Origin: Bog-756 sp963837805 | GTDB taxonomy: Bacteria > Actinomycetota > Acidimicrobiia > Acidimicrobiales > RAAP-2 | Reading direction: 5' to 3' | Length of the DNA: 64,000 nucleotides | Assembly: GCA_963837805.1 (NCBI GenBank) | Contig: CAWIOU010000035.1 | Span: 372,001-436,000 of the forward strand | Shown: piece by piece, positions 35,875-45,180 of the stretch | How positions within the stretch are numbered: position 1 is the first letter of the stretch | Layout of the letters: the number at the start of each line of letters is the position of its first letter | Program-made: the position numbers and the translations under genes | The notes under the pieces: generated by a model | The model's input: the letters and a program-made list of their open reading frames with translations, nothing else | Told to the model about the DNA's origin: nothing | Databases searched by the model: none

Positions 35875-37134
35875 ATGAAGCGAAGGGCGGGCCTGTGGTG
35901 GGCCGCGTTGGCTCTGGCGGTCGTGGCCGTCGCCGTCCCCGCCGGGATAGGGCTGGCATCGTCGGGAACGCAGGCCGCACCGGCCCGTCGGGCCGGTCCC
36001 GCGACGATCCATTCCGTACCATCGCACCGATCACCCGAGCCGTCCCGGGTCAAGGCCGTTCTGGCCGACCTCATGCGGACGGCGACCGCCGGCCGGTTGA
36101 CGGCGTCGACCACCGCTCCGGGTATGCCGGCCTGCGCCCCGCCACCGGTTCCCACCGCCACCAATCCGCCCGGTCGTCCGTACGGCGTTCCCTTCCTGGC
36201 CGCCATCACCGACGGCCAGGTGCTGGCCGGCTACAACCAGTGGAGCGCCAACCATCTCGCCTGGACGGTGGGCAAGAGGAAATTCGCTCTCGACCCGTGG
36301 GGGTCGAAGATCTTCGATATCACCGGATGGGTGACGGGCTTGCTCCAACTTCCGAGTCTGACGGCCGAGATCCCCCCGCAGGACGTCGTGTTCTGCGACA
36401 ACGGAGGCGCCAGCTGCCTTTCTGCCTCCTGGCCGGCCGGCCAATGCATCCAGATCCAGGCCCAGTACGGCCCGTCGCCGGCCAGCTTCGTACCCCCACC
36501 CGCCCTCGGGAGCTATCACCCCGAAGGCGTCACCTGCAGCAACTACTCGACGCCGACCTTCGCCTGCTTTCCCTACGTGGTGAGTCTGGCCCCCTCCGGA
36601 ACCACCACCCTCTCCGTCAGCGGGGTCGAACCCGATGGCGCGCTCGATCTCTCGGTGAAGACGGCCGCGGTGACCACAGTCAGCGAGGTCCCGCCACCGC
36701 CCTCGACGACCACCTTCACCTGCAAGACCGTCCCCGCCACCGTCACGCTCTCGACGCAGACCACCCCGCTGCCGGCCACGGCACCCGGACCACCGGTCGC
36801 CCCCAACACCGACGAGCGGTCGCTCCAGAGCCCCCCGGCGCCTGTGACCGGCCCCCTGACCTCCGCCACCAGCAAAGTGGCCAGCAACGATTTCGGCATA
36901 CCCGCCTTCTTCCCGAGTGCCAGCGGCAGCCCGTGCTCCATCTTTCTGGCGTACAGCCTCAATACCTACGCCGGTGGCTGGAATTCGGTCTTCAACCAGC
37001 AGGACACGGGCAACTACTACCTGAACGGGGGGACCAACCCGATCGCGGCCGAGCCGGGTTGGGCGCAGTTCACTGCCAATACGACGGTCGTCAGCCTGGG
37101 CCTCCCCGTCGGACCCCCTCCGGGCGGCTTCTGA
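35875..37134 (+). CDS. Secreted protein of the mce locus, unknown function
   Basis: A 419-residue exported protein. The signal peptide is MKRRAGLWWAALALAVVAVAVPAGIG, and an Ala/Pro-rich region follows to about residue 95. The main domain contains YGVPFLAAITDGQVLAGYNQW, aromatic strands, cysteine pairs (VVFCDNGGASCLS, GQCIQIQ, VTCSNYS, FACFPYV) and ends with a Thr/Pro-rich segment and NTYAGGWNSVFNQQD. ATG 35875 is chosen over ATG 35806 since it begins the signal peptide. No family recognised. It lies between mce genes and mceG on the same strand and may be an accessory binding protein. Confidence 0.7.
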   Translation: MKRRAGLWWAALALAVVAVAVPAGIGLASSGTQAAPARRAGPATIHSVPSHRSPEPSRVKAVLADLMRTATAGRLTASTTAPGMPACAPPPVPTATNPPGRPYGVPFLAAITDGQVLAGYNQWSANHLAWTVGKRKFALDPWGSKIFDITGWVTGLLQLPSLTAEIPPQDVVFCDNGGASCLSASWPAGQCIQIQAQYGPSPASFVPPPALGSYHPEGVTCSNYSTPTFACFPYVVSLAPSGTTTLSVSGVEPDGALDLSVKTAAVTTVSEVPPPPSTTTFTCKTVPATVTLSTQTTPLPATAPGPPVAPNTDERSLQSPPAPVTGPLTSATSKVASNDFGIPAFFPSASGSPCSIFLAYSLNTYAGGWNSVFNQQDTGNYYLNGGTNPIAAEPGWAQFTANTTVVSLGLPVGPPPGGF

Positions 37135-37192
37135 TGGACATGAAACCGAGGCGCCCGGGAGCCGGACGACACAAGACCAGGAGTTGGCCACA

Positions 37193-38194
37193 ATGGGGAC
37201 GGTGACCACCAAGAAGAAGAAGTCGGCAGCCGCGGTCGAGACCGTGCCCGTCGGCGACGCCGTCATCTCGATCCAGGGGGTCTCCAAACGGTTCGGAAGC
37301 CACATGGTCCTCGAGGACATCACCTTCGATGTGCCGAGGGGCGAAACGTCGGCCATCCTCGGACCTTCGGGAACCGGGAAGTCGGTACTGCTCAAGGTGA
37401 TCATCGGGCTCCTGCGGCCCGAGACCGGCCAGGTCTACATCGACGGTGAGCCCATCGTCGGCGTCCGCGAGAAGGAGGTCCTGCGGATCCGGAGGAAGAT
37501 CGGAGTGCTCTTCCAGGACGGAGCCCTCTTCGGTTCCATGAATCTCTTCGACAACATTGCCTTCCCCCTGATCGAGCACACGAGCAAGACGGACAAGGAG
37601 ATCCGGAACATCGTCCTGGCCAAGTCCGAGCTCGTCGGCCTGGTCAATCACCTCCACAAACTTCCCGGAGAGGTCTCCGGGGGTATGCGCAAGCGGGCAG
37701 GCCTGGCCCGGGCCCTGGTCCTCGAGCCACAGATCCTCTTCTTCGACGAGCCGGACTCGGGCCTCGACCCGGTCAGAGTGGCCTACCTCGACGGCCTGAT
37801 CAACAGTGTGCACGACGAGACCGGGGCGACCTTCTTCATCATCAGCCACAACATCGAGTCGGTGAAGAGAACCGCCCACCATCTCGGTCTGCTGTTCCGC
37901 AGCAAGTTGGTCGGCTTCGGGTCCAAAGAGGAGATGATGTCCTCGAAGGTCCCCGTCATCGAGCAGTTCCTGGCTGGTCGGCCCGAGGGCCCGATCAGCA
38001 TGGACGAGATGGCCGATGCCGTGGAGGGCGAGGATGATCCCGACGCCTCCCCACCCGCTCCGCTCGATAGTCCTCCGCCGGTGCTGCCGCTGGCCACCAT
38101 CACCACTCGTACCGTCGGTCCCGACGGACGTTCCGAACATCCCGACACGACGGCCGCCGGCTGCGGGTCGGTCAATCAAGGGGGTGCCCTGTGA
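37193..38194 (+). CDS. mceG: Mce transporter ATPase MceG/Mkl
   Basis: A 333-residue ABC ATPase. Walker A GPSGTGKS is at residues 57-64, the Q-loop LFQDGALF contains Q108, the signature is VSGGMRKR (161-168) and Walker B ILFFDEPDSGLDP spans 181-193. The unusual signature SGGM and DSGLDP match the MlaF/MceG branch rather than generic importers. A C-terminal extension (~80 residues, Asp/Pro-rich) is usual for MceG. ATG 37193 has AGGAG at a normal distance; a TTG nine bases earlier overlaps that site. Having mceG inside the mce locus is notable, since mycobacteria keep it elsewhere. Confidence 0.95.
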   Translation: MGTVTTKKKKSAAAVETVPVGDAVISIQGVSKRFGSHMVLEDITFDVPRGETSAILGPSGTGKSVLLKVIIGLLRPETGQVYIDGEPIVGVREKEVLRIRRKIGVLFQDGALFGSMNLFDNIAFPLIEHTSKTDKEIRNIVLAKSELVGLVNHLHKLPGEVSGGMRKRAGLARALVLEPQILFFDEPDSGLDPVRVAYLDGLINSVHDETGATFFIISHNIESVKRTAHHLGLLFRSKLVGFGSKEEMMSSKVPVIEQFLAGRPEGPISMDEMADAVEGEDDPDASPPAPLDSPPPVLPLATITTRTVGPDGRSEHPDTTAAGCGSVNQGGAL

Positions 38195-39123
38195 AACCGG
38201 ACGACCAAGCGAACAACGGGTCGGTCGCCACCATGGTCGGAGTGGCTGTCACGCCGCCCACGGCTGCCGAACCTCTGAAGGGGGGAAACTCCTCGAAGAA
38301 GGCGACCAAGAAGGCCAAGGCGAAAGCGGCGAAGACGAACGGTTCCACCAAGGACCGGTTGGCTCCGGCCTCCCCCGGCCGGGTGGACGGGCCGGGCCCG
38401 ATGCTGTCCACCATCGTCGCCATCCCCGCCGAGGCTGCCGGCCGAACGACGGGCGAGCGGGAGGATCAACGGGTGGGCCAAGGAGACGAGGACCCCGGGC
38501 TGATGAGCATCGGGGACCGATCGGCCCCAGGCACCGAGGAGCCGGTCACCACGGCCACCGAGGCTCCTGACCGCGAGGCCGGACTCTCGGAGGAAGCAGG
38601 GGAACCGGACCAACCGGCGACGGCGCCATCGGCGAAGCGCCGATGGATGCGCTCGAACACCGCCCTCGCCGGTGGATGCCTCCTCGTCGCCGCTCTCACC
38701 GTGGCGTTGGTCCTGAGCCTGCTGGCGTTGACCAATCAGGACGCCCAGGCCGGCGCGCGGACGAGCGCACTGACCGCGGCCCGGACCTACGCCGTCCAAC
38801 TGGCGAGCTACGACTACCGCAATCTCGACCGGAACTTCGCCATCGTGGCCGGCGAGTCGACGCCCTCATTCCGGCGCAGCTTCACCGAGTCGAGCGACGC
38901 CCTCAAGGCCACCCTGGCCAAGTACAAGGCCACCGCCGGTGCCACCGTGGTGTCCGCGGGGCTGGTGTCGTCCGGGACGTCCCAGGCCGAGGCCCTGGTC
39001 TTCCTCACCCAGAAGATCGCCAACGCCACCCAGAGCAAGCCGACCACCGATCGGAGCCAGGTGCAGATCAGCCTGGTGAAGTCAGGGGGACGGTGGCTGA
39101 TCAACCAGGTCACCCTGCTCTGA
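38191..39123 (+). CDS. Mce-associated membrane protein (Mam-like)
   Basis: A 310-residue protein starting at GTG 38191, which overlaps the mceG stop (GTGA). The N-terminal ~150 residues are charged and disordered, with a Lys/Ala-rich stretch (KKATKKAKAKAAKT). One helix follows (LAGGCLLVAALTVALVLSLLAL), then an outer NTF2-like domain of ~125 residues (ARTYAVQLASYDYRNLDRNFA, and at the end GGRWLINQVTLL). That layout is the hallmark of Mam/OmamA-type accessory proteins that stabilise Mce complexes. Confidence 0.85.
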   Translation: MKPDDQANNGSVATMVGVAVTPPTAAEPLKGGNSSKKATKKAKAKAAKTNGSTKDRLAPASPGRVDGPGPMLSTIVAIPAEAAGRTTGEREDQRVGQGDEDPGLMSIGDRSAPGTEEPVTTATEAPDREAGLSEEAGEPDQPATAPSAKRRWMRSNTALAGGCLLVAALTVALVLSLLALTNQDAQAGARTSALTAARTYAVQLASYDYRNLDRNFAIVAGESTPSFRRSFTESSDALKATLAKYKATAGATVVSAGLVSSGTSQAEALVFLTQKIANATQSKPTTDRSQVQISLVKSGGRWLINQVTLL

Positions 39124-39263
39124 CGGTGACGAAATCCTTCCGTCGAGTCCTGGGCGTCGATGTTTGACCGATGGGCCCGGCGGGTAAAAGCAACCCGTCG
39201 GTTGTCGTTGGGGACTGACCTGCGTACGCCGATAATTAGCAGCCGGGAACAGGGGGATGAGCG

Positions 39264-40157
39264 ATGCTCTGGACGAATGATGGTCACCGGTCCACATCGG
39301 GCGGTCGGAAGGCGAGTCGGAGGTCGCGCTGGGCGATGTTGCTGGCCGCAACCCTCCCGCTCATCAGCGTCTGCCTCCTCGTCGGATTCAGGCCCGGCCC
39401 CGCCGGCGCCACGTCCAACACGCTCCCCGCGTCGCTGAAGCCGTTCGCCAACTGCCCGGTCGACGTCAAAGGGGTGGCGACCTGCCTGTTCTCGTCGACC
39501 ACCAGCACGACGTTCACCATCGGCTCGACCACGGTCACCTCGACCACTCCGACCACGATCTCCCTGGGCCTCAGGTACACGAGCACGGGTCAGCCCGTCG
39601 TCGTGCTGCCCACCAACGGCACCCAGGCGCTGCAGTCCCCGGCCATCCCGCTTCCGGGTGGATTGACCGGCATTCCGGGATTGGACGGAGGAGCGCTCGC
39701 CGTCACCGTCACCCCCCAGCTGGTCGGGAAGGTCAATCTGAACCTGGGCAACCTGCTCAATGGCAAGGCCCCGGGCTTGACCCTGCCGATCGACGTGCTG
39801 GTGAGTACCCCGTCGGGTGCCCTCGGGCCCGACTGTACGATCGCCGACGCCGCTAGTCCGATCACCCTCCACCTGACCACCGGCAAGACGAACCCGCCCC
39901 CTCCTAACACATCGATCAGCGGAAAGACGGGGAAGACATCGAGCACGGCCCAGGGCTTGATCACCATCGCCGGCATGACCCTGGTCGACAACTCGTTCGC
40001 CGTACCCGGGACGGACAACTGCGGGCCGGGTGGCATCCTGGACGAGATCCTCGACCTCGACAAGGGGCTCCCCTCCGCGGCCGGATCGAACACGGCCAGC
40101 CTGTCCGGGTCGTCGCGCACCGCCCCGGCGGCGCTGATCCGCAAGTACGTCCACTGA
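39264..40157 (+). CDS. Secreted protein, unknown function
   Basis: A 297-residue exported protein. Its signal peptide runs to about residue 49 (WAMLLAATLPLISVCLLVGF, ending near PAGAT). The mature part has a Thr-rich strand region (TTSTTFTIGSTTVTS), a middle block VTVTPQLVGKVNLNLGNLL, and GPDCTIADAASPITLHLTTG followed by a Pro/Lys linker. It follows the Mce-associated protein by 140 bases and belongs with the other secreted proteins of this locus by position and composition, though I see no convincing sequence identity. ATG 39264 follows AGGGGGATGAGCG. Confidence 0.7.
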   Translation: MLWTNDGHRSTSGGRKASRRSRWAMLLAATLPLISVCLLVGFRPGPAGATSNTLPASLKPFANCPVDVKGVATCLFSSTTSTTFTIGSTTVTSTTPTTISLGLRYTSTGQPVVVLPTNGTQALQSPAIPLPGGLTGIPGLDGGALAVTVTPQLVGKVNLNLGNLLNGKAPGLTLPIDVLVSTPSGALGPDCTIADAASPITLHLTTGKTNPPPPNTSISGKTGKTSSTAQGLITIAGMTLVDNSFAVPGTDNCGPGGILDEILDLDKGLPSAAGSNTASLSGSSRTAPAALIRKYVH

Positions 40158-40214
40158 CTGTCCCCGTCTGGTCCCCACCGGGAGCGGGTCATCAGGCCCA
40201 GTTAAGGTCGGGGC

Positions 40215-41714
40215 ATGAGTCGCGAGGTGGTGACGGGCTACTGCTGGCCGCAATCGGTGTCCCCGGGTGGCCGGGTCGGTCTGCACCTGTCGTCGTCCGC
40301 CGGGCGGCCGGTGCGCGTCGAGGTGGCGCGGGTCGGAGGGAAACGGGAGGTCGTCTTCAGTTCTGCCGCGGTGGCGGCCGACCACCACGAGACCCCTGAG
40401 GACGCCGCCTCGGCCGGGTGCGGCTGGCCTGTCGCCCTGACGCTGGACGTCGACCCGACGTGGCGGTCGGGCTACTACGAGGTCGTCATGGACATCGTCG
40501 TCGGTGAGAAGGTGCGGCGTGACTACGCCTTCTTCGTCGTGCGTCCGCCCCCGGGCACCGGCATCGTGCTGGCGCTGGCCACCAATACCTGGCACGCCTA
40601 CAACGACTTCGGCGGATCGAACCTGTACACCGGCGGGACCCACGTCGCCATGCAGCGGCCGATGTCGGCGGGCTATCTGACCAAGCCGCCGGGCAAGGGC
40701 CGGCGGGTGACCGGCACGGGCGCACCCGACCCGCAGAACGCCACCCACGTCGGATACATCCAGATCAACCATCTGTCCGGTTATGCCGGTTCGGCGGGTT
40801 GGCCCGACTGGGAGATGCCGTTCATCCAATGGGCCGAGGGCGAGGGGTTCGAGATCGGTGTGTGCACCAATGCCGATCTCGAAGAGCACCCCGAGGTGTT
40901 GGACGGGGCCAGGCTGTATCTGTCCGTGGGCCACGACGAGTACTGGTCCCGGGGCATGCGCGACACCGTCGAGGGCTTCATCGCCGGCGGCGGCAATGCG
41001 GCGTTCTTGTCGGGCAACACGTCGCTGTGGCAAGTGCGCATTGAGGGCGACGATCACGACGTGATGGTCGGCTACAAGGGGTTCTTCAAGAATGACCCGC
41101 GGTTGGGAACCGACAACGAGCCGGAGGTGACCACGTTCTGGTCCGACGTCATCGTCGGTCGTCCCGAGAACACCATGACCGGCGTCTCGTTCACCCGCGG
41201 GGGGTATCACCGGATCGGCCGCAACGTGACGGCCGGGCTCGGGGGCTACACCGTGCACCGTGCCGGCCACTGGATCTTCGACGGCACCGGTCTGGGCTAC
41301 GGGGACGTGCTCGGTGCCGGTGCCACCGTCGTGGGCTACGAGTGCGACGGGTGCGTGTTCACCTACCGCGACGGGCTGCCCTACCCGACCGGCGAGGACG
41401 GCACGCCGTCGACCTTCGAGATCCTGGGTACCTGCCCGACCCAGCACTTCACCCGGGAGACCGCACCCCGGCCCCCCAAGCCGGGCGAGCCGAGTGAGTT
41501 GGAGTACATCGCCTCCCGGGTGTTCGGGACCCGGGAGCCCGAGGCCATGGAACGCATCCGTCACGGCCACGCCGTGCTGGGTGCTTACACCAACAGGGCG
41601 GGAGCCACCGTCATCACGTCGGGGTCGACCGACTGGGCGCACGGGCTGGCCGGGCGGGACCCGCAGATCGAGCAGATCACCCGGAACGTGCTCAGTCGTC
41701 TGGGGAACAGCTGA
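40215..41714 (+). CDS. N,N-dimethylformamidase large-subunit-like protein
   Basis: A 499-residue protein of the PF20254 type (C-terminal domain of the dimethylformamidase beta subunit). An N-terminal beta domain (WPQSVSPGGRVGLHLSS, YYEVVMDI) precedes the catalytic-like part: LATNTWHAYNDFGGSNLY, VGHDEYWSRGMRDTVEGFIAGGG, AFLSGNTSLWQVR and YECDGC. True DMFase is an iron amidase with a small alpha subunit; none is encoded here. The stop and the next ATG overlap (TGATG), so it is coupled to a DUF2961/GH172 gene, which hints at carbohydrate rather than DMF as substrate. Confidence 0.82.
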   Translation: MSREVVTGYCWPQSVSPGGRVGLHLSSSAGRPVRVEVARVGGKREVVFSSAAVAADHHETPEDAASAGCGWPVALTLDVDPTWRSGYYEVVMDIVVGEKVRRDYAFFVVRPPPGTGIVLALATNTWHAYNDFGGSNLYTGGTHVAMQRPMSAGYLTKPPGKGRRVTGTGAPDPQNATHVGYIQINHLSGYAGSAGWPDWEMPFIQWAEGEGFEIGVCTNADLEEHPEVLDGARLYLSVGHDEYWSRGMRDTVEGFIAGGGNAAFLSGNTSLWQVRIEGDDHDVMVGYKGFFKNDPRLGTDNEPEVTTFWSDVIVGRPENTMTGVSFTRGGYHRIGRNVTAGLGGYTVHRAGHWIFDGTGLGYGDVLGAGATVVGYECDGCVFTYRDGLPYPTGEDGTPSTFEILGTCPTQHFTRETAPRPPKPGEPSELEYIASRVFGTREPEAMERIRHGHAVLGAYTNRAGATVITSGSTDWAHGLAGRDPQIEQITRNVLSRLGNS

Positions 41715-42889
41715 TGACGGAAATCATGAACCCGGCCTTCATCGACCCCTCGTGCGAGCCGCGGGCCATCACCTTCGAGAACCCGACCGGGGCCCGTGGG
41801 GCCGGCGGGAGAGCCGCCGATGGGCGCAAGGGCGCCCCTAGCCGGGTGATCGGCGCCGGCGAGCGGGTGGTCCTGGCCGACATCGAGGGTCCCGGGGTGC
41901 TCCGCCACCTGTGGATGACCGTGCTGCCGGCGCCTCCGGAGCGGCTCCGGGCCATCTGGATCGAGGTGTTCTACAACGGCGCCGTCGAGCCCAGCGTCTC
42001 GGTGCCCCTGCTCGACTTCTTCTGCCTGCCCCACGGACGGGCCGCTCCGTTCGCCTCGGCCCTGGTGGCCGTCAACGAGGGACGGGGGTTCAACTGCACG
42101 ATCCCCATGCCCTTCGACCAGCACCTCCGACTCGAGCTCGAGAACGGATCCGACGCGCCGACCGTCCTCTACTACCAGGCGGACTACACCCTGGAGCCGG
42201 CCGTTCCCGCCTCGAGCGGTTACCTCCACGTGTCGTTCCACCGGGAGAACCCGACCCGGCTCAAGTCGGACCTGGTCATCACCGAGGGTTTGTCGGGCCC
42301 GGGGCGCTTCCTCGGCTGCGGCCTGGGCATTCGGGTCCTCGACGAAGGCATCTGGTACGGGGAGGGCGAGGTCAAGATGTTCCTCGACGGAGACGGTGCC
42401 CACCCCACCATCTGCGGCACCGGGCTCGAGGACTATGTGGGCAGCGCCTGGGGCATGGGCCGCCACGCGGCTCCCTACGGCGGGTGCACCCTCGATGTCC
42501 GGTCCCCCGAGGCCGCCGGCCCGCTCTCGCAGCCCGACTTCGTGGGCATGTACCGCTGGCACCTCCCCGATCCGGTCATGTACTCCTCCGACCTGAAGGT
42601 GACCGTGCAGCAGATCGGAGCGGTGCTGTTCCCTGCCGGACACGAGGCCGAGATGACGGCCATCGAGGACAGCGGACGGCTGGCCGGCAACGGCTGGCAG
42701 CGCATCGGTGACGCCTTCACCTTCGGCATCGTCGAGCGGGTGGACGACGTCTGCGCCACGGCCTTCGTCTACTGCCGTGAACCCCAGACGGTGAGCCGGG
42801 TCGACCTGGCCGGTGCGGTGGCCGACATAGGGCGCCTGAGCTACGAGACGTCGGATCCGATGGAAGGGGCGGGCCTCCCGGTGGCGTGA
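41714..42889 (+). CDS. DUF2961 (GH172-type) glycoside hydrolase-like protein
   Basis: A 391-residue cytoplasmic DUF2961 protein. Jelly-roll motifs include IEGPGVLRHLWMTV, VSVPLLDFFC, FNCTIPMPFDQHLRLEL and GTGLEDYVGSAWGMG, which fit the GH172 fold (difructose-anhydride and D-arabinofuranoside-acting enzymes are known members). The two acidic residues of the TGLEDY block are in the right region for catalysis. Coupled to the upstream DMFase-like gene by a one-base overlap. Substrate possibilities include arabinan- or fructan-derived sugars. Confidence 0.86.
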   Translation: MTEIMNPAFIDPSCEPRAITFENPTGARGAGGRAADGRKGAPSRVIGAGERVVLADIEGPGVLRHLWMTVLPAPPERLRAIWIEVFYNGAVEPSVSVPLLDFFCLPHGRAAPFASALVAVNEGRGFNCTIPMPFDQHLRLELENGSDAPTVLYYQADYTLEPAVPASSGYLHVSFHRENPTRLKSDLVITEGLSGPGRFLGCGLGIRVLDEGIWYGEGEVKMFLDGDGAHPTICGTGLEDYVGSAWGMGRHAAPYGGCTLDVRSPEAAGPLSQPDFVGMYRWHLPDPVMYSSDLKVTVQQIGAVLFPAGHEAEMTAIEDSGRLAGNGWQRIGDAFTFGIVERVDDVCATAFVYCREPQTVSRVDLAGAVADIGRLSYETSDPMEGAGLPVA

Positions 42890-42901
42890 CGCGTCGGTTA
42901 C

Positions 42902-44920
42902 CTACTGGAAGACCACGTAGCAGTTCTTGCCCTTGGCCTTGGCCGCATACAGGGCGATGTCAGCGTCCCGAAGCAGTTCCGCGGCCGAGTGGCGGCCGCC
43001 GGTGGCGATACCGATACTGGCCGTCAGGATGACCGACTCCTCGGTTCCCTCGCCCAGGTCGAACGGCAGGCGAAGGGCCTCGAGGAGCCGGCGGGCGATG
43101 GATTCGGGGCCTTCGGACATGCTGTCACCGTCGACCAGGACGATGAACTCGTCACCTCCCAGTCGACCGATGTCATCGCTCTCGCGCATCACCGCGGCCA
43201 GGCGCTCGGCCACCGCCTTGAGCACGTGGTCCCCCGCTCCGTGACCGAGCGAGTCGTTGACCTCCTTGAAGCCGTCGAGGTCGATGAACAGCGCTCCTCC
43301 CAGCACATCGCCCCGGCGGGTGCGGGCCAGCATCCGGTCGATGCGGTCGATGATGAGCGCCCGATTGGGGAGGCCGGTGAGCGTGTCATGGACGGCCTGG
43401 TAGCGGATCTGGTCGACCAGCCGGGCGTTGTTGATGGCAATCGCCGCCTGCGCGGCCAGGCCCTTCAGGCGCTCGGCCAGCCGGGGGGTGATGGACAGCC
43501 GTTCCGGGTCCGAGGCCACGCTGGCCACGATGAAACCGATGGTGGCACCGTCAATGGCGATCGGCGCCGACACCGTGGCCACGTGATTCAGCGAGGTGTG
43601 GGTGCGCTCCACCAGGCCGTATTCCGAGTTCACGCCCACGTCCCGGGCGGTGAAGACCTGCCCGGCCAGGGTGGCGGCAATCCCTTCCGAATAGCCGAAG
43701 GAGGACATCACCCGGAACTTCCGGTCGGCCGAGTCGGCCACGCCCCCATCGTCCAACAGCAGGGTGACCCGGTCGCAGTCGATGACATTGGGAACCGCTC
43801 GGACCACCTTCGAGGCCATCTCCTCGGTGCTCACGATCTCGGCCAACGATGTGGACAGCAGCAGGAGGGCCTGAGCCGACATGGCCTGATGCCGGGCCTC
43901 CTCGAGGGCGTCGGCGGCATCCAGGGCGGCGGCGGCCAGCCGGGCATGGGTCTCGAGGGTGTTGCGCAACGGGGAGGTGAACAGACTGCCGTGCTCGCCG
44001 ATGGCCAGGACACCGTAGTGACGACGAACAGAGGTCACCTCCGCGGCGGCCACGTCCTTGCTCCGAGGGCCGCCCTCGAGAAGATCGTCGGCCATCTCCT
44101 CCGCTTCCGCGTCGGAGATGCCGATGGAGTAGATCTTCCGGTCGTGACCGGCCCGGGGTTCGAGGGCGAGGATGGCGCCGCTGGCGATGACCGTGGCCAT
44201 GGTCGAAGCGACGATCCCCTGGAGGACATCCTCGTAGCGCTCGTTGGAGGCGAGGTCGGTGATCATGTCCTGGAGCTGTTCGAGCCGCGACTCGAGCTGT
44301 TGGGCCCGAACTTCGAAGTACTCGGCCCGGGCGGCAACTTCGTCGATCTCGGCCCAGCGCATTCGGAAGAGACAGGCGCGGTCGCCGCGACACTGGCACT
44401 CCTCCTCGATGACCTCACCCTCGGGGAGGCCGAAGAACAGGGGGACCATGGCATACTGCTGAGCGACGAATCCGCAGAACTCGGGGAACGGCTCGAATCC
44501 CTCGACGAACCACTCGCGGATGGTCCATTCGTTCGGTCCGACCTCGGCGGTTTCGTACCTCCGGATCGGCACCAGCGGATTGGTCCCGGTGTTGGCGGCC
44601 AGGATCGCAGCAGGAGAGCCGAAGGCCTGGATGGTCCCCGCCAGTTCCGATTCCAGGTTGACCCTGGGGGTCGGCCACTTCGCGTCCACCCCGGAACGCG
44701 AATCGAGGGTGCGCTTGGCCTCCTGCAGGAGACGTTTGAACTCGTCAAAGGAGCACCACGACGAGGAGGCGCTGAGATCCTCGAGGCTGCGGGTCTCGCC
44801 CGCTCTGGCCAGGACACCACGAATGGCCTCGGACGAGAGCTCAGCAGCCAGGGTCTCGATCAACATCGTGACGTAGAGCCCCGACACATGGTGTGCCGCC
44901 GCCGTGCCTGTCTCCATCAT
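42902..44920 (-). CDS. Diguanylate cyclase with V4R-like sensor and GAF domains
   Basis: A 672-residue signalling protein. The N-terminal ~170 residues are a sensor with a 4-vinyl-reductase-like end (EEECQCRGDRACLFRMRW). A coiled coil follows (RAEYFEVRAQQLESRLEQLQ), then two GAF-like regions (residues ~215-330 and ~345-500). The GGDEF domain has LTGLPNRALIIDRIDR, FIDLDGFKEVND and an intact RLGGDEF catalytic motif. A product-inhibition I-site RESD lies exactly five residues before GGDEF. It should make cyclic di-GMP. No EAL domain. ATG 44920 (next to a second ATG) lacks a strong ribosome site. Confidence 0.9.
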   Translation of the reverse strand: MMETGTAAAHHVSGLYVTMLIETLAAELSSEAIRGVLARAGETRSLEDLSASSSWCSFDEFKRLLQEAKRTLDSRSGVDAKWPTPRVNLESELAGTIQAFGSPAAILAANTGTNPLVPIRRYETAEVGPNEWTIREWFVEGFEPFPEFCGFVAQQYAMVPLFFGLPEGEVIEEECQCRGDRACLFRMRWAEIDEVAARAEYFEVRAQQLESRLEQLQDMITDLASNERYEDVLQGIVASTMATVIASGAILALEPRAGHDRKIYSIGISDAEAEEMADDLLEGGPRSKDVAAAEVTSVRRHYGVLAIGEHGSLFTSPLRNTLETHARLAAAALDAADALEEARHQAMSAQALLLLSTSLAEIVSTEEMASKVVRAVPNVIDCDRVTLLLDDGGVADSADRKFRVMSSFGYSEGIAATLAGQVFTARDVGVNSEYGLVERTHTSLNHVATVSAPIAIDGATIGFIVASVASDPERLSITPRLAERLKGLAAQAAIAINNARLVDQIRYQAVHDTLTGLPNRALIIDRIDRMLARTRRGDVLGGALFIDLDGFKEVNDSLGHGAGDHVLKAVAERLAAVMRESDDIGRLGGDEFIVLVDGDSMSEGPESIARRLLEALRLPFDLGEGTEESVILTASIGIATGGRHSAAELLRDADIALYAAKAKGKNCYVVFQ

Positions 44921-45180
44921 CGGATCATCGACCTGTTCAGAGCCCTGCTTTAACCTCCTTCGCCGGTGACTTCCCCGTCGGGCTCGAGAAGCGCCTCCGG
45001 CGCCAGGCCCGCGATGATGACCGAACTCGCATCCTCGGGCCGGAAATCGTCCACACGCTCTCCACCAGGAACGACTTCGTATGCTCGTCGGCATCGTCAG
45101 GGCAATTTTGACGGCTGCGTCGAGATAGCCCCGATGGCGACGACTCGAGGGACATGGGCGCCCACGAGAAGGCAGCCGAG

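Noticed and set aside
38814..41642. 942-codon leftward open frame opposite three rightward genes
   Set aside because: It crosses several clearly recognised genes and spacers on the other strand, and its translation is Arg/Gly/His low-complexity.
42989..44953. 654-codon rightward open frame opposite the GGDEF gene
   Set aside because: Antisense shadow; the leftward frame has intact GAF and GGDEF motifs.
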